From the NCBI GenBank assembly GCA_036644375.1, contig JAVXQD010000001.1, positions 62,001 to 126,000 of the forward strand: a DNA stretch of 64,000 bases, given 5' to 3'. The translations under genes were made by a program, and so were the position numbers. The stretch is from CALWZE01 sp036644375. Its GTDB lineage: Bacteria > Bacillota > Clostridia > Oscillospirales > Ruminococcaceae. A model generated the notes under the pieces. The model had not been told where the DNA came from. It saw only the letters and a program-made list of their open reading frames with translations, and ran no database searches. The first letter of the stretch is position 1; each line of letters begins with the position of its first letter. Positions 54,503 through 63,901 of this stretch are shown piece by piece.

Positions 54503-54895
54503 ATGAGAAGAAAATTATTTTATAACGGCAATGCATTTACTATGTCAGACAGCGGGGTGTGCGAGGCGATTGTCACCGAGGGCGAAACCATTGTCGGCAT
54601 CGGATATTATTGTGACATGCTGCGCCTTGCCGGTCCGTTCGCAAAAAAGGTGGATCTTTGCGGAATGAGCGTTGTTCCTTTTTTTGAAAAGCCTTTTTGT
54701 GAATGCGAAGCTGAGATTTCGCCTGTCTGCGCACTTAACAGCATCAATGTCGACAGGTCGCTCGCGAGCGGGGGCCCTGCCGACATGATAATTTTGAACT
54801 GCGATTTGATGAAAGCTCACAGGATTAACCGCAGCGAAATTAAGCCGGCCGCAATAATTAGAAATGGCGAGCTGGTCAAACGCATGGAGCTGTAA
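54503..54895 (+). CDS. Barrel-less amidohydrolase-like protein
   Basis: A 130-aa protein that looks like the two ends of a YtcJ-type amidohydrolase joined together. Residues 1-60 match the usual beginning (KLFYNGNAFTMSDSG, TIVGIGYYCDM, KKVDLCGMSVVPFF); residues about 85-130 match the usual end (ADMIILNCDLMKAH, IKPAAIIRNGELVKRMEL). The roughly 400-residue TIM barrel with the metal-binding His is gone. The two ends form one beta-sandwich in whole enzymes, so the remnant could fold. AAAAGG precedes the ATG. It may be a pseudogene with an in-frame deletion, or a small functional protein. Confidence 0.7.
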   Translation: MRRKLFYNGNAFTMSDSGVCEAIVTEGETIVGIGYYCDMLRLAGPFAKKVDLCGMSVVPFFEKPFCECEAEISPVCALNSINVDRSLASGGPADMIILNCDLMKAHRINRSEIKPAAIIRNGELVKRMEL

Positions 54896-54944
54896 AAAAA
54901 TCGGTTTATAAGGGCTTGAGTGACAGAGAAAGAGGTTTTGCGGA

Positions 54945-56099
54945 ATGGAAATAAACAATAAAACACTGCGGAGAATGATTTTTGTAATTTCTTTTGCGGT
55001 GTTGTTGGTCTGGGCGTTTTTTTTACCGACTCAGGCAGCAGGTGTATTACAGAGAATCAATACAATTATATACCCGTTTGTCTTGGGCGGTGCGATAGCT
55101 TTTATCATTAATGTGCCGATGGCGGCATTCGAAAAGCACCTTTTTACGAAGAACAAGAAGCTTGAAAAGCTTCGCAGACCGATTGCGTTTCTGCTTGCGC
55201 TGCTTTTTTGCATTGCAGTGCTTGCGTTTGTGTTTTTGGCGGTCATACCCGAGCTTGTCAGGACAGTTTATATGCTCGCGGAAAGTGTGCCCGCCTTTGT
55301 CAGCGGAGCAGCCGATAAAATCACGGGGTGGAGTCAAAAAATATTTGAGGAAACTCCCGAGCTTGTCGAGCGAATCAATGCAATAAAAATCGATTGGGGC
55401 GGGTTTGCCCACAAAGCTTTGCTGTGGCTTCAGAACGGAGCAAAGGATGTTGTAGGCTCTACAATTAATTTTGCGGCAAGCCTGTTCAGCGGATTTTTCG
55501 ACGCGTTTGTCGGAATTGTGTTCGCCATATACATTCTGTTTTCGAAGGACATGCTGATGCGCCAGACGAAAATGCTGCTGTATGCATGGTGCAAGCCTGA
55601 ACGCGCGGCGAAAATCGTTGAAATTGCGAGCCTGTCCCGCAAGGCGTTTGCGGGTTTTATAACAGGGCAGTGCCTTGAAGCCTGCGTTATCGGTGTAATG
55701 TTTGCGATTGCAATGTGGATATTCAGGTTTCCGCATGCCATTCTTATCAGTGTCCTTATCGGATTCACGGCGCTGATTCCGATATTCGGCGCATTCATAG
55801 GCTGTTTTGTCGGAGTGCTTTTGATTTTTGTGCAAAATCCGATGAGAGCTTTTTGGTTTCTTGTCATGTTCCTTATTATTCAGCAGCTTGAGGGCAACCT
55901 CATATATCCCAAGGTTGTCGGGAAATCAGTTGGGCTGCCCTCGCTCTGGGTGCTCGTTGCATGCACCATCGGCGGGTCGGCATTTGGGCTTCAGGGCATG
56001 ATTGTCATGATTCCGATTTGCTCGGTTTTATACACTCTTCTGAGGGAGGTAGTGTACAAAAGGTTGAACGCGCGCAGCCTGAAAGCGGATAAGCTTTGA
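54945..56099 (+). CDS. AI-2E family transporter (copy 2)
   Basis: A 384-aa membrane protein of the same family as the product of 8376-9473, with about eight helices. The C-terminal core has FTALIPIFGAFIGCFVGVLLIF and EGNLIYPKVVGKSVGLPSLWVLVA. The substrate is unknown. The Shine-Dalgarno is GAAAGAGG. It lies 49 nt after the barrel-less amidohydrolase gene and may be co-transcribed with it. Confidence 0.92.
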   Translation: MEINNKTLRRMIFVISFAVLLVWAFFLPTQAAGVLQRINTIIYPFVLGGAIAFIINVPMAAFEKHLFTKNKKLEKLRRPIAFLLALLFCIAVLAFVFLAVIPELVRTVYMLAESVPAFVSGAADKITGWSQKIFEETPELVERINAIKIDWGGFAHKALLWLQNGAKDVVGSTINFAASLFSGFFDAFVGIVFAIYILFSKDMLMRQTKMLLYAWCKPERAAKIVEIASLSRKAFAGFITGQCLEACVIGVMFAIAMWIFRFPHAILISVLIGFTALIPIFGAFIGCFVGVLLIFVQNPMRAFWFLVMFLIIQQLEGNLIYPKVVGKSVGLPSLWVLVACTIGGSAFGLQGMIVMIPICSVLYTLLREVVYKRLNARSLKADKL

Positions 56100-56533
56100 C
56101 AAAATATCCTGTGCGCTGCCGTATTTCGGTGTACGGTTACCTGTTTCGCCACTTGTGTTCGTCCGAATTTTCATATTCAAAGGCTTATTATTACAACTGA
56201 TTTCTATAAGCGAGTGCTTTTGAGAGAACGCAGCAACAGAGCTTCGGCATTGAAACTTCGATGATGTTTATCGGGCGCACGGTTCGGTAAAAATCGGCAA
56301 TCGGGTGTTAAACGGCGTTTGTCCATGAATTATTTGATGGTGTGACAGCCTGCAAGCTCATGTGAAATGTGCTTGCAATTTTGCGCGGAATGCGCCAAGC
56401 ATACACACCAATCGGAGCCGCACAGCTAATCCCGCTTGCAAATGAAAGCGAAATCGGGTATGATAGATATCACCTTTTTAAATGGCTTATTTTCTGTAAT
56501 ACATGCAGAACCCAACGGAAAGAGAGAATATCC
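56100..56533. other. Gap with no gene seen
   Basis: 434 nt between the AI-2E gene and the secreted-protein gene. The frame of the next gene is open to 56369, but codons upstream of its signal peptide do not look coding. No clear promoter, hairpin or RNA is seen. Confidence 0.5.
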
Positions 56534-58384
56534 ATGAGTAAGAAACTGATTTCAGTCCTTATTACAGCTATATTAATAATTTCTGTTGCGCCCCTTGCCT
56601 TTGCTGCAGGCGGAGGAGTTGCGGCGCGTCTTGATAATGTTAAAACCCTGTCCGGATATCGAATCGGAACTCCGGAATACAACTGTTACCTGTTCGCCGG
56701 TCGTGTTTTCACACAGCTTTTTGAATATGATTCCAGTCCAAATATTAACTATCACGGCGATTATGATTCAAACAACCACAACACAATGCTCATTGGCAGA
56801 GAATATACGTCAATGTCGTGCAGCGTGATGTCCTGCCGAGGCACAGATCCCGTAAGTGAGGAGGCCAAAGCCCTCACTATAGGCAAGGTGAATATTGAGA
56901 ATACCCGAACTCTTCTCAGCCGTGCGATGGTTGGAGATATTTTTCAGGGGCATCGCGGTGACGGCGTTCATACAATGATTATACAAAGTGTCAACTTCGA
57001 GAATGAAGTCCCGATAAGCCTGACAGTCTACCATGGCAACTGGAACAGCGCAGTTACGGTTACTACCTTCACGGTCGAAGAGCTTGTTAAAACCTATGAT
57101 CATGCCATGTCGGTCTTTAGGTCTAAGAACTACTATTTAATCGACAGCGGAACTTCGATTTACTTTAATGCAGAGGGCGGAAGTGCGACCTATGTCAGCA
57201 AATTTGTCGACGGGGGAGCCAAGGCGGGTCCGATGTCGGTTGCAACCCGTCCGGGATATACCTTTGACGGGTGGTACACAAGTGAAATCGGCGGCAGCAA
57301 GTTCTCAGAGGACATGGTGCCTACCGAATCCACATTGAATCTATATGCACACTGGAGCCCCGAGTCGTACAACGTCACGTTTGACGCGGCAGGCGGAAGC
57401 TCGGAAAAAGCATCAAAATCAGTGACCTTCGGCGGCAAATACGGCTCGTTGCCGGACGCTGAGCGCGAGGGATACAAGTTTGCCGGCTGGTCGACCAAGG
57501 CTGCCGACAAGGATACAGTTTCAGCAAACACGGCGGTTTCGACATTCTCCGACCACACGCTTTTTGCTCAGTGGGTTCCGAACAAATACACAATTGAATT
57601 TGACCCGACCTCCGGTGTGCTGAAAGCCGACGACAGGGATGTGCTTTTCGGTCTGCCATACGGTGAGCTGCCGACACCGGTTAATCCGGGATATCTTTTT
57701 ACCGGATGGTCTACAGACAAAGAGGGCAACAACATAGTTGACGGAGCGAGTGCAGTGGCTATGGCAGAGGATCACACGCTTTTTGCGACATGGGTGCCGC
57801 TGTTCACAGGTCGGCTAAATGATTTGAAAATCACAAGCGAGAACAACCACGAGATAAAGCTTGCGTGGAGCGAGACTCCGCTTGCGACCGGATATGAGAT
57901 TTATCGCGCCGAAAATATCGGAGAAGAGGGCAAAAAGCTTGCTGTTGTTGATGGGTCATCGAGCACAAGCTATACCGATACAGGATGTGTGGAGGGGAAG
58001 TTTTACTATTACACAGTCCGCGCTTATCAGCTTACGGGAAAAGTGACGCAATACTCACCGATGACCGATAGCACAAAGGCAACCACACTGTTCACCGTTC
58101 CGGAAACCCCCGAAAAGTTTAAGGCGGGGTCAAGTGCGGCTACCTATGTGTCTTTATCCTGGAGCTCGGTTTCGAAGGCAACAGGCTATGAGGTCATGCG
58201 CAGCACGAGTCCTGACGGTCCTTTTGTCACACTGTATGTCACTCCGAATAACTCCACAACAAATACGGGCTGTGAGCCCGGCACGACTTATTATTATAAA
58301 ATAGCTGCAATTTGCACAGTCAGCGATTCGGTCGGCCGCAGTCCGCTTACGGCGGCGGTAGAGGCCGCGACCAAAGCGCAGTGA
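56534..58384 (+). CDS. Secreted NlpC/CHAP-like protein with InlB-type and FN3 repeats
   Basis: A 616-aa exported protein. A signal peptide (about 1-26, ending AFA) is followed by a domain with a Cys (NCYLFAGR), His (GDGVHTMIIQ) and a further polar site (YHGNW), in the order of an NlpC/P60 or CHAP cysteine hydrolase (about 35-200). Three Listeria-Bacteroides (InlB B-type) repeats follow (GYTFDGWYT, GYKFAGWST and GYLFTGWST cores, about 205-430), then two fibronectin III-like domains (about 435-616). No sorting signal or anchor is visible at the C-terminus. The start at 56534 is fixed by the signal peptide; GGAAAGAGAG lies upstream. Confidence 0.85.
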   Translation: MSKKLISVLITAILIISVAPLAFAAGGGVAARLDNVKTLSGYRIGTPEYNCYLFAGRVFTQLFEYDSSPNINYHGDYDSNNHNTMLIGREYTSMSCSVMSCRGTDPVSEEAKALTIGKVNIENTRTLLSRAMVGDIFQGHRGDGVHTMIIQSVNFENEVPISLTVYHGNWNSAVTVTTFTVEELVKTYDHAMSVFRSKNYYLIDSGTSIYFNAEGGSATYVSKFVDGGAKAGPMSVATRPGYTFDGWYTSEIGGSKFSEDMVPTESTLNLYAHWSPESYNVTFDAAGGSSEKASKSVTFGGKYGSLPDAEREGYKFAGWSTKAADKDTVSANTAVSTFSDHTLFAQWVPNKYTIEFDPTSGVLKADDRDVLFGLPYGELPTPVNPGYLFTGWSTDKEGNNIVDGASAVAMAEDHTLFATWVPLFTGRLNDLKITSENNHEIKLAWSETPLATGYEIYRAENIGEEGKKLAVVDGSSSTSYTDTGCVEGKFYYYTVRAYQLTGKVTQYSPMTDSTKATTLFTVPETPEKFKAGSSAATYVSLSWSSVSKATGYEVMRSTSPDGPFVTLYVTPNNSTTNTGCEPGTTYYYKIAAICTVSDSVGRSPLTAAVEAATKAQ

Positions 58385-58986
58385 CATTAGAAAAGAATGA
58401 ATTCGGATTAGTGAGCTTCGCCGACAGCATGGCGGAGCTCACCGCATTTCCGCAACTGCACAAACGCAGCTATTCTCAAGAAAACGTATAAATAAGCGCA
58501 TTAAGCCCCGCCAAAATTAATCGGCGGGGCTTAATGTGACATAAGGAATAGGCTTTTGTAATAGAGCAAAGCCTGTATATATAATCTGCCGTGGCAGTTG
58601 CTTTTTGTCTGCTCTGAATAGTTTACCCGGTTCATGTGCCGTCTGTGCAAATCAGAGCAGTAAACATACATATAGTGCACAGAATACGTTTCTTGTTTTC
58701 TTATGACTTCTATATCATACAGCTTTATTCTTAATTTGACCTGAACAGAACATGAATAGTTTATGAATTTTAATAAGCGGCACAACAGCTGTAATGAATA
58801 GGCTGTATCGGGAATTTTTCAGAGTAAAAACGGGAATGCTAATTTAGAAAAAACGTTTGGCACTTTGTTTTGCCGAAAATCACTTATGTGAGTCCGTCAC
58901 TTTTTATGGATGCATAATCGTGTATAATAATCGTGATAAACAATCGGATGTTCATTGACGCAGCTTGACTGGGGGGCGCAAAACGG
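58385..58986. other. Intergenic region with two strong hairpins
   Basis: No convincing gene. A hairpin with arms GTGAGCTTCGCC and GGCGGAGCTCAC (58411-58422, 58431-58442) and another with AAGCCCCGCC and GGCGGGGCTT (58503-58512, 58523-58532) lie after the secreted-protein gene; neither has a good T run, yet they may end its transcript. TATAAT at 58923-58928 may be the -10 of the following operon. Confidence 0.5.
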
Positions 58987-59397
58987 GTGAAACAGGAACC
59001 GAAAAAAGTGGAATACCGCCTTTCTGTCAAGAGGGGTGACTTCGTTGTTTCGGGACTCGTACTCGTTATTGCGATTGTACTTGGGTTAAGCATCGGCTTT
59101 ATACTCTCAAAACAGGGAAGCGGGACTGCTGTAATAACTCAAAACGGCGCGGTTGTCGATACAATCAACCTCGACGCGCTCGCCGAGCCTGTGACAATTG
59201 AAATCAATGGAGATTACCACAACGTAATCGTTGCCGAAAAAGGCAGGATTAGAATGGAGTCGTCCGACTGTCCGGGTGAGAGCTGTGTGCACAGCGGCTG
59301 GATATCCGACTCGGGTAAGACGATTGTTTGTCTGCCAAACAGGGTAGAGATAAAAATTACGGGCACGGACAGTGAAATAGACGCTGTCGTTAGGTGA
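58987..59397 (+). CDS. NusG domain II-containing protein
   Basis: A 136-aa membrane-anchored protein. One N-terminal helix (FVVSGLVLVIAIVLGLSIGF) is followed by a small extracellular beta domain of the NusG_II type with the conserved stretch SSDCPGESCVHSGWISDSGKTIVCLPNRVEIKI. The family is regularly found with Gx transporter, FMN-transferase and Rnf genes, as here. The start is GTG, with a G-rich Shine-Dalgarno (six G) 9 nt upstream. It is the first gene of the cluster, 12 nt before the next. Confidence 0.88.
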   Translation: MKQEPKKVEYRLSVKRGDFVVSGLVLVIAIVLGLSIGFILSKQGSGTAVITQNGAVVDTINLDALAEPVTIEINGDYHNVIVAEKGRIRMESSDCPGESCVHSGWISDSGKTIVCLPNRVEIKITGTDSEIDAVVR

Positions 59398-59409
59398 GCG
59401 GAGTAAAAA

Positions 59410-59976
59410 ATGAAACGGTTTTCAACAAAAAAGCTCACACTTTGTGCGGTGCTGGTCGCAATGGCATTAGGGCTGTCATATTTCGAGAGATTCATTCCTT
59501 TGCAGCTTCTGATTCCCATTCCCGGAGTTAAGCTCGGGCTGGCGAATATCGTCACAATGCTTGCTCTGTATTTTCTCGGAACAGGCGCCGCGTTCATCAT
59601 TTTGATTGTTCGCTGCGTCATGAGCTCAATATTTGGAGGCGGAATTGCAGGGTTGATGTTTTCGCTTACGGGCGGGCTGCTCGCAATGACAGTTATGGCT
59701 CTTGTGAAGAACATGAGCCGTATATCGGTGTACGGAGTGAGCGTCTGCGGGGCGGCAGCGCATGTGACGGGACAGATTGTCGCGGCGATGTTCATCATGC
59801 GGAGCTTTGCGGTAATTGGGTATCTTCCGTTGCTGTTATGCACCTCGGTAGTGACCGGGTTTGTGACCGGTGCAATATCGTCATCGACATTTAAGGCGCT
59901 GATAGCTTCGGGTCAAATACCCGAATTTGCAAAAGCTCACGGAGAAGCAGAAAAAAATGTTGGAAAAAATCATTGA
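59410..59976 (+). CDS. Gx transporter family membrane protein
   Basis: A 188-aa membrane protein with about five helices, related to heptaprenyl diphosphate synthase component I (HepS-like) and S-components of ECF transporters. The family mark is LLIPIPGVKLGLANIVTMLALYFLG, then IVRCVMSSIFGGGIAGLMFSLTGG. Isoprenoid or vitamin transport was proposed for the family. CGGAG precedes the ATG. It overlaps the next gene by 20 nt and follows the NusG_II gene closely. Confidence 0.88.
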   Translation: MKRFSTKKLTLCAVLVAMALGLSYFERFIPLQLLIPIPGVKLGLANIVTMLALYFLGTGAAFIILIVRCVMSSIFGGGIAGLMFSLTGGLLAMTVMALVKNMSRISVYGVSVCGAAAHVTGQIVAAMFIMRSFAVIGYLPLLLCTSVVTGFVTGAISSSTFKALIASGQIPEFAKAHGEAEKNVGKNH

Positions 59977-60280
59977 AGTCATACTCCCGATTGTAGTATC
60001 GGCATGTGAGCTCATGGGAATTACTGTGGTTGCGATAACGGCGTGCAAGGCATTTTACAAGTATATCAGAGGCCTTTTAAAACCATCCGTTAAAAACAAT
60101 GTAAAATTCGAGCTTGCAAACGGACTTGCAACGGCACTTGAATTTAAAATGGCGGCAGAGATACTCAAAACGGTTCTGGTCAGAACTATTGACGAGCTTG
60201 TCGTGCTGGGTGCGATTATTGTGTTGCGCGCACTTCTTTCCGCCCTGATTCATGTGGAAATGAAAAGCAGTAATAACTGA
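59957..60280 (+). CDS. DUF1622 family membrane protein
   Basis: A 107-aa protein with two to three helices (IEVILPIVVSACELMGITVVAITACKAF; a second near LVVLGAIIVLRALLSALI). The family is found in bacteria and has no known function. The ATG at 59957 has GGAG 12 nt upstream; a TTG at 59927 in the same frame is less likely. Its beginning overlaps the Gx transporter gene by 20 nt. Confidence 0.8.
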   Translation: MLEKIIEVILPIVVSACELMGITVVAITACKAFYKYIRGLLKPSVKNNVKFELANGLATALEFKMAAEILKTVLVRTIDELVVLGAIIVLRALLSALIHVEMKSSNN

Positions 60281-60358
60281 AATGCTCTTTGTGCAGAGAG
60301 CGGAAAATATATGATTCATTGAAATATGAATCGCATTTAAAAAACATGGAGGAAAATC

Positions 60359-61402
60359 ATGAAAAAATTAATTTCATTGCTCACGGCTCTTGTTCTTGTG
60401 ACAGTAATGCTTGCAGCCTGCGGAACGAAACCGGCGGAAACTCCTGATCCAGACACTAAACCGGTCGCGCCGGCTCCCGCCTCGGACAATGTAAAGACCG
60501 GTCTCTATGCAATGACCAACTTCGACGGCTCCGCGGATGCGGGCGCAGAGGACGGCATTGCGAAAACCGCATCGACAATTGTCGCGGTTACGGTTGACAG
60601 CGAGGGAAAAATCGACAATATTGCAATCGACCAGCTTCAGTCGGAGATTAAGTTTGATGCCAAGGGCAAAATTACAACCGACATGGCAACCGAGCTTGTA
60701 AGCAAAAATGACCGCGGTGCCGATTACGGAATGAAAAAGGCTTCTTCTATAGGAAAAGAGTGGAACGAGCAGATTGCTGCATTTTCGGCATATTGCAAGG
60801 GCAAGACTCTTGACGAGATAAAGGGAATAGCATATGACGAATCGGGAAAGCCGTCTGACGCAGACCTCGCATCATCGGTTACGCTGACGGTTAATTATTT
60901 CACCTACGCAATTGAGGGCGCGGTTAAAAACGCAAAGGATATGGGCGCAATGAAGGGCGATAAGCTCGGACTTGCAATTAGCGGAAATATAGAAAAATCG
61001 AAAGATGCTTCTGCTGACGAGCCGGGTGTAGCGCAGGCATACAGCACCTTTACCGCTGTGACAACGGGTTCGGACGGCAAAATAACAAGCTGTATCATTG
61101 ACGGTTTGCAGGCAAATGTCAATTTTGATGCAACCGGAAAAATCACATCCGACCTTAAGGCTGCCCCCAAGACAAAGAATGAGCTCGGCAAAGAATACGG
61201 GCTGGCAAAGGCGTCCTCCATTGGAAAAGAATGGAATGAGCAGGCCGCTGCATTTGCGGAGTATGTCACAGGCAAAACAGCTGAGGAAGTAAAAGGAATC
61301 GCGATGGATGACAGCGCAAAGGCGAAGGATGCGGATCTTTTAGCATCAGTTACGGTGTCAATCGGCGGATTCGTGCAGCTGGTCGAGAAGGCTGCAAAAT
61401 AA
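60359..61402 (+). CDS. Lipoprotein with two tandem copies of one domain
   Basis: A 347-aa exported lipoprotein (lipobox LAAC, Cys about residue 21). After a Pro-rich linker the mature part is a duplication of about 150 residues: each half has DSEGKI-type turns, a FDAKGKIT or FDATGKIT stretch, and the identical string SSIGKEWNEQ followed by AAF and GKT.(D/E)E(I/V)KGIA. The family resembles proteins called FMN-binding in Clostridia, but I see no clear SGAT-type flavinylation site. It is in a flavin/Rnf gene cluster, so a role at the outer face of the membrane in electron transfer is plausible. GGAGG lies before the ATG. Confidence 0.8.
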   Translation: MKKLISLLTALVLVTVMLAACGTKPAETPDPDTKPVAPAPASDNVKTGLYAMTNFDGSADAGAEDGIAKTASTIVAVTVDSEGKIDNIAIDQLQSEIKFDAKGKITTDMATELVSKNDRGADYGMKKASSIGKEWNEQIAAFSAYCKGKTLDEIKGIAYDESGKPSDADLASSVTLTVNYFTYAIEGAVKNAKDMGAMKGDKLGLAISGNIEKSKDASADEPGVAQAYSTFTAVTTGSDGKITSCIIDGLQANVNFDATGKITSDLKAAPKTKNELGKEYGLAKASSIGKEWNEQAAAFAEYVTGKTAEEVKGIAMDDSAKAKDADLLASVTVSIGGFVQLVEKAAK

Positions 61403-61433
61403 GTAAAACAACTCAGTTATATTGAGTTGACAT

Positions 61434-61487
61434 AAAAGCAGGGAAGGTTGCGGCGTGTATTATAAAAGCCCTCCCTCCCTGCTTTTG
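61434..61487 (+). terminator. Internal terminator-like hairpin before apbE
   Basis: The arms 61434-61447 (AAAAGCAGGGAAGG) and 61473-61486 pair with one mismatch and end in TTTT. It lies between the lipoprotein gene and apbE and may give partial termination. Confidence 0.7.
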
Positions 61488-61505
61488 CGATTCAGAGGTG
61501 GAATA

Positions 61506-62555
61506 TTGAAAAAGAAATTGCTGGCCGCAGTCACTGTATTGACACTGCTGCTCGGACTGACCGCATGCTCGCCTCAAAATACAGAGGTCAAAAAGCGGGA
61601 GGCGAGCTTTTTGACGCTGTTTGATACGGTCACCACCGTTGTGGGTTATGCCGAAAGTGATGAGAGTTTTAAACAAATTGTTCAGAGTCTGCATGATGAT
61701 TTGCAAAGCTACCATCAACTCTTTGACATCTACAATGAATATGACGGAGTGAATAATATAAAGTCAATCAATGACAATGCAGGCATAAAACCCGTTAAAG
61801 TGGATAAGCGTATTATTGATTTGCTCAGCTTTGCAAAAGAGGTTTACGTATTTACAAATGGTAAAGTCAACGTTGCGATGGGCAGCGTTCTTTCGATTTG
61901 GCACAATTATCGCACAGAGGGAATCGACAATCCGCAAACTGCAAAAATCCCGCCTGTACAGGAGCTTGAGGCTGCCGCAAAGCTGACTGATATCAACAAG
62001 GTCATAATTGACGGGGAAAACTCAACCGTGTTTCTTGAGGATAAAGGCATGAGCCTTGATGTCGGAGCAATTGCAAAGGGATATGCGGTTCAGCGTGTCT
62101 GCGAGGCTGCAAAGGACAGGGGAATTGACCGATTCCTGATAAGTGTCGGAGGAAATGTCAGCTCAATAGGGGCAAAATCAGTTGAGGGAGACCCGTGGGT
62201 TGTGGGCATTCAAAGTCCGTATGATGCGGAGGAGTATCAGCATACCGTATTCATCAACGACGCAAAAAGTGTTGTGACAAGCGGAAACTATCAGCGCTTC
62301 TATACGGTTGACGGAGTGAAGTATCACCATATAATCGATCCTGTGACGCTTATGCCTGCGAATAACTTTGATGCTGTGACAATTATATGCGGGGATTCCG
62401 GATTGGCAGATGCATTATCGACGGCGCTGTATGTCATGTCGCTTGAAGACGGAAGGGCGCTTATTGAATCAATCGACAATGCGGAAGCAGTGTGGATTGT
62501 CGATGGGGGCACTGAAATTTACAGCAGCGGCTTTGAGAGTTATATAAGAACATGA
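61506..62555 (+). CDS. apbE: FAD:protein FMN transferase (ApbE)
   Basis: A 349-aa exported lipoprotein (lipobox LTAC, Cys about 20) of the ApbE family. It attaches FMN from FAD to Thr of target proteins, such as RnfG and RnfD, outside the membrane. The family motifs are present: SLDVGAIAKGYAVQRV, ISVGGNVSSIG, VVTSGNYQRF and HHIIDPVT. The start is TTG at 61506 with GAGGTGG just before; a GTG at 61455 would place the start upstream of a hairpin loop and is less likely. The RnfC gene follows. Confidence 0.93.
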   Translation: MKKKLLAAVTVLTLLLGLTACSPQNTEVKKREASFLTLFDTVTTVVGYAESDESFKQIVQSLHDDLQSYHQLFDIYNEYDGVNNIKSINDNAGIKPVKVDKRIIDLLSFAKEVYVFTNGKVNVAMGSVLSIWHNYRTEGIDNPQTAKIPPVQELEAAAKLTDINKVIIDGENSTVFLEDKGMSLDVGAIAKGYAVQRVCEAAKDRGIDRFLISVGGNVSSIGAKSVEGDPWVVGIQSPYDAEEYQHTVFINDAKSVVTSGNYQRFYTVDGVKYHHIIDPVTLMPANNFDAVTIICGDSGLADALSTALYVMSLEDGRALIESIDNAEAVWIVDGGTEIYSSGFESYIRT

Positions 62556-62590
62556 TCGGAAAAATCAACGGCGAAAAGAGGAAATCGCAG

Positions 62591-63901
62591 ATGAAAAATG
62601 GATTTTGTGGCGGCATTCATCCCAAGGGATACAAACAGCTGTCCGAAAACAGTGTTCCCAAGGCGATAGAACCGCCCGACATTGCGGTTATACCGATGGC
62701 TCAGCATATCGGTGCGCTCTGCACTCCGATAGTCAAGGTAGGGGACACGGTTAAAATCGGTGATAAGGTCGGCGACGGAGAGGGGCTTTGCGTTCCGGTG
62801 CATGCATCGGTTTCGGGCAGAGTGATTGCAGTTGAACCGCGCCCGCATACAAACGGAACCGAGGTTTTATCTGTTGTAATAGAAAATGACAAAAAAGGCA
62901 CGCATATCAACAGCGCAGTAAAGGTGCTTGATCCTGAAAAATCCACAGACGAACAGCTCATTGCCGCAATCCGCGAGGCGGGCATTGTCGGAATGGGCGG
63001 TGCGACCTTCCCCACTGATGTCAAAATCAAATCGGGACTCGGAAAGGTTGACACAATTATCGTAAACGCATGTGAATGCGAGCCGTACATCACTGCCGAT
63101 GACATGCTTATCAGAAGCAGCGCCGAGAATATATTGTCGGGTCTTATGGTGACGGCAAAAATTCTCAAGCCCAAAACGCTTATTTTTGCCATTGAAGACA
63201 ACAAGCTGAGGGCGATTGAAATTCTCAAAAAAACAATTGCCGGCGAGCATAATATAGATCTCAAAATATTAAAGACGCGATATCCTCAGGGCGCGGAAAA
63301 ACAACTTATCCAAACTGTCACCGGACGTGAGGTGCCCGCCGGAAAACTTCCCGCGGATGTCGGATGTGCCGTGTTTAACGCCGCAACCCTAAATGCGGTT
63401 TACGACGCAATATACAACGGAATGCCGCTTGTAGAGCGTATAGTCACCGTTTCGGGAGATGCAGTTGTACAGCCGCAAAATTTTATCGTTCCAATCGGAA
63501 CTAAGCTCAGCCATGTAATAAAATGTGCCGGCGGGTTGACGGAAAATGCCGAAAAAGTTATTTCAGGCGGGCCGATGATGGGCGTCAGCCAAAAGAATCT
63601 TGAGGGCGCGGTCATAAAAGGCACAAACTCAGTTCTCTGTCTCACACACAAAGAAATTTCGGTAGAAAATCCAACCTGCATTCGATGCGGAAAATGTCTT
63701 GAGGTCTGTCCTATGCGTTTGCAGCCCCTCTATCTCTATCATAATGCACAGCTCGGCAAGCTTGACAGACTTGCGGAGTTGAATTTGACCGATTGCATTG
63801 AGTGCGGATGCTGCTCATATGCCTGTCCTGCAAAGCTGCCGCTGGTCGAGCAGTTTCGACAGGGCAAAAAAGAGTTGAGAGAAAGGCAGGCAGCTAAATA
63901 A
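62591..63901 (+). CDS. rnfC: Electron transport complex protein RnfC
   Basis: A 436-aa peripheral subunit of the Rnf complex, which couples ferredoxin oxidation with NAD+ reduction to ion transport. The N-terminal FMN/NADH-binding part has GGIHPKGYKQ and GMGGATFPT; two 4Fe-4S motifs follow, CIRCGKCLEVCP (Cys pattern CxxCxxCxxxC) and CIECGCCSYACP. The ATG at 62591 has GAGG 8-12 nt upstream; an ATG at 62552 overlaps the end of apbE. The rnfD start codon overlaps its stop. Confidence 0.96.
   Translation: MKNGFCGGIHPKGYKQLSENSVPKAIEPPDIAVIPMAQHIGALCTPIVKVGDTVKIGDKVGDGEGLCVPVHASVSGRVIAVEPRPHTNGTEVLSVVIENDKKGTHINSAVKVLDPEKSTDEQLIAAIREAGIVGMGGATFPTDVKIKSGLGKVDTIIVNACECEPYITADDMLIRSSAENILSGLMVTAKILKPKTLIFAIEDNKLRAIEILKKTIAGEHNIDLKILKTRYPQGAEKQLIQTVTGREVPAGKLPADVGCAVFNAATLNAVYDAIYNGMPLVERIVTVSGDAVVQPQNFIVPIGTKLSHVIKCAGGLTENAEKVISGGPMMGVSQKNLEGAVIKGTNSVLCLTHKEISVENPTCIRCGKCLEVCPMRLQPLYLYHNAQLGKLDRLAELNLTDCIECGCCSYACPAKLPLVEQFRQGKKELRERQAAK

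Noticed and set aside
56369..56533. Upstream in-frame extension of the InlB/FN3 repeat protein
   Set aside because: It would put 55 residues before a clear signal peptide, which cannot work for export.
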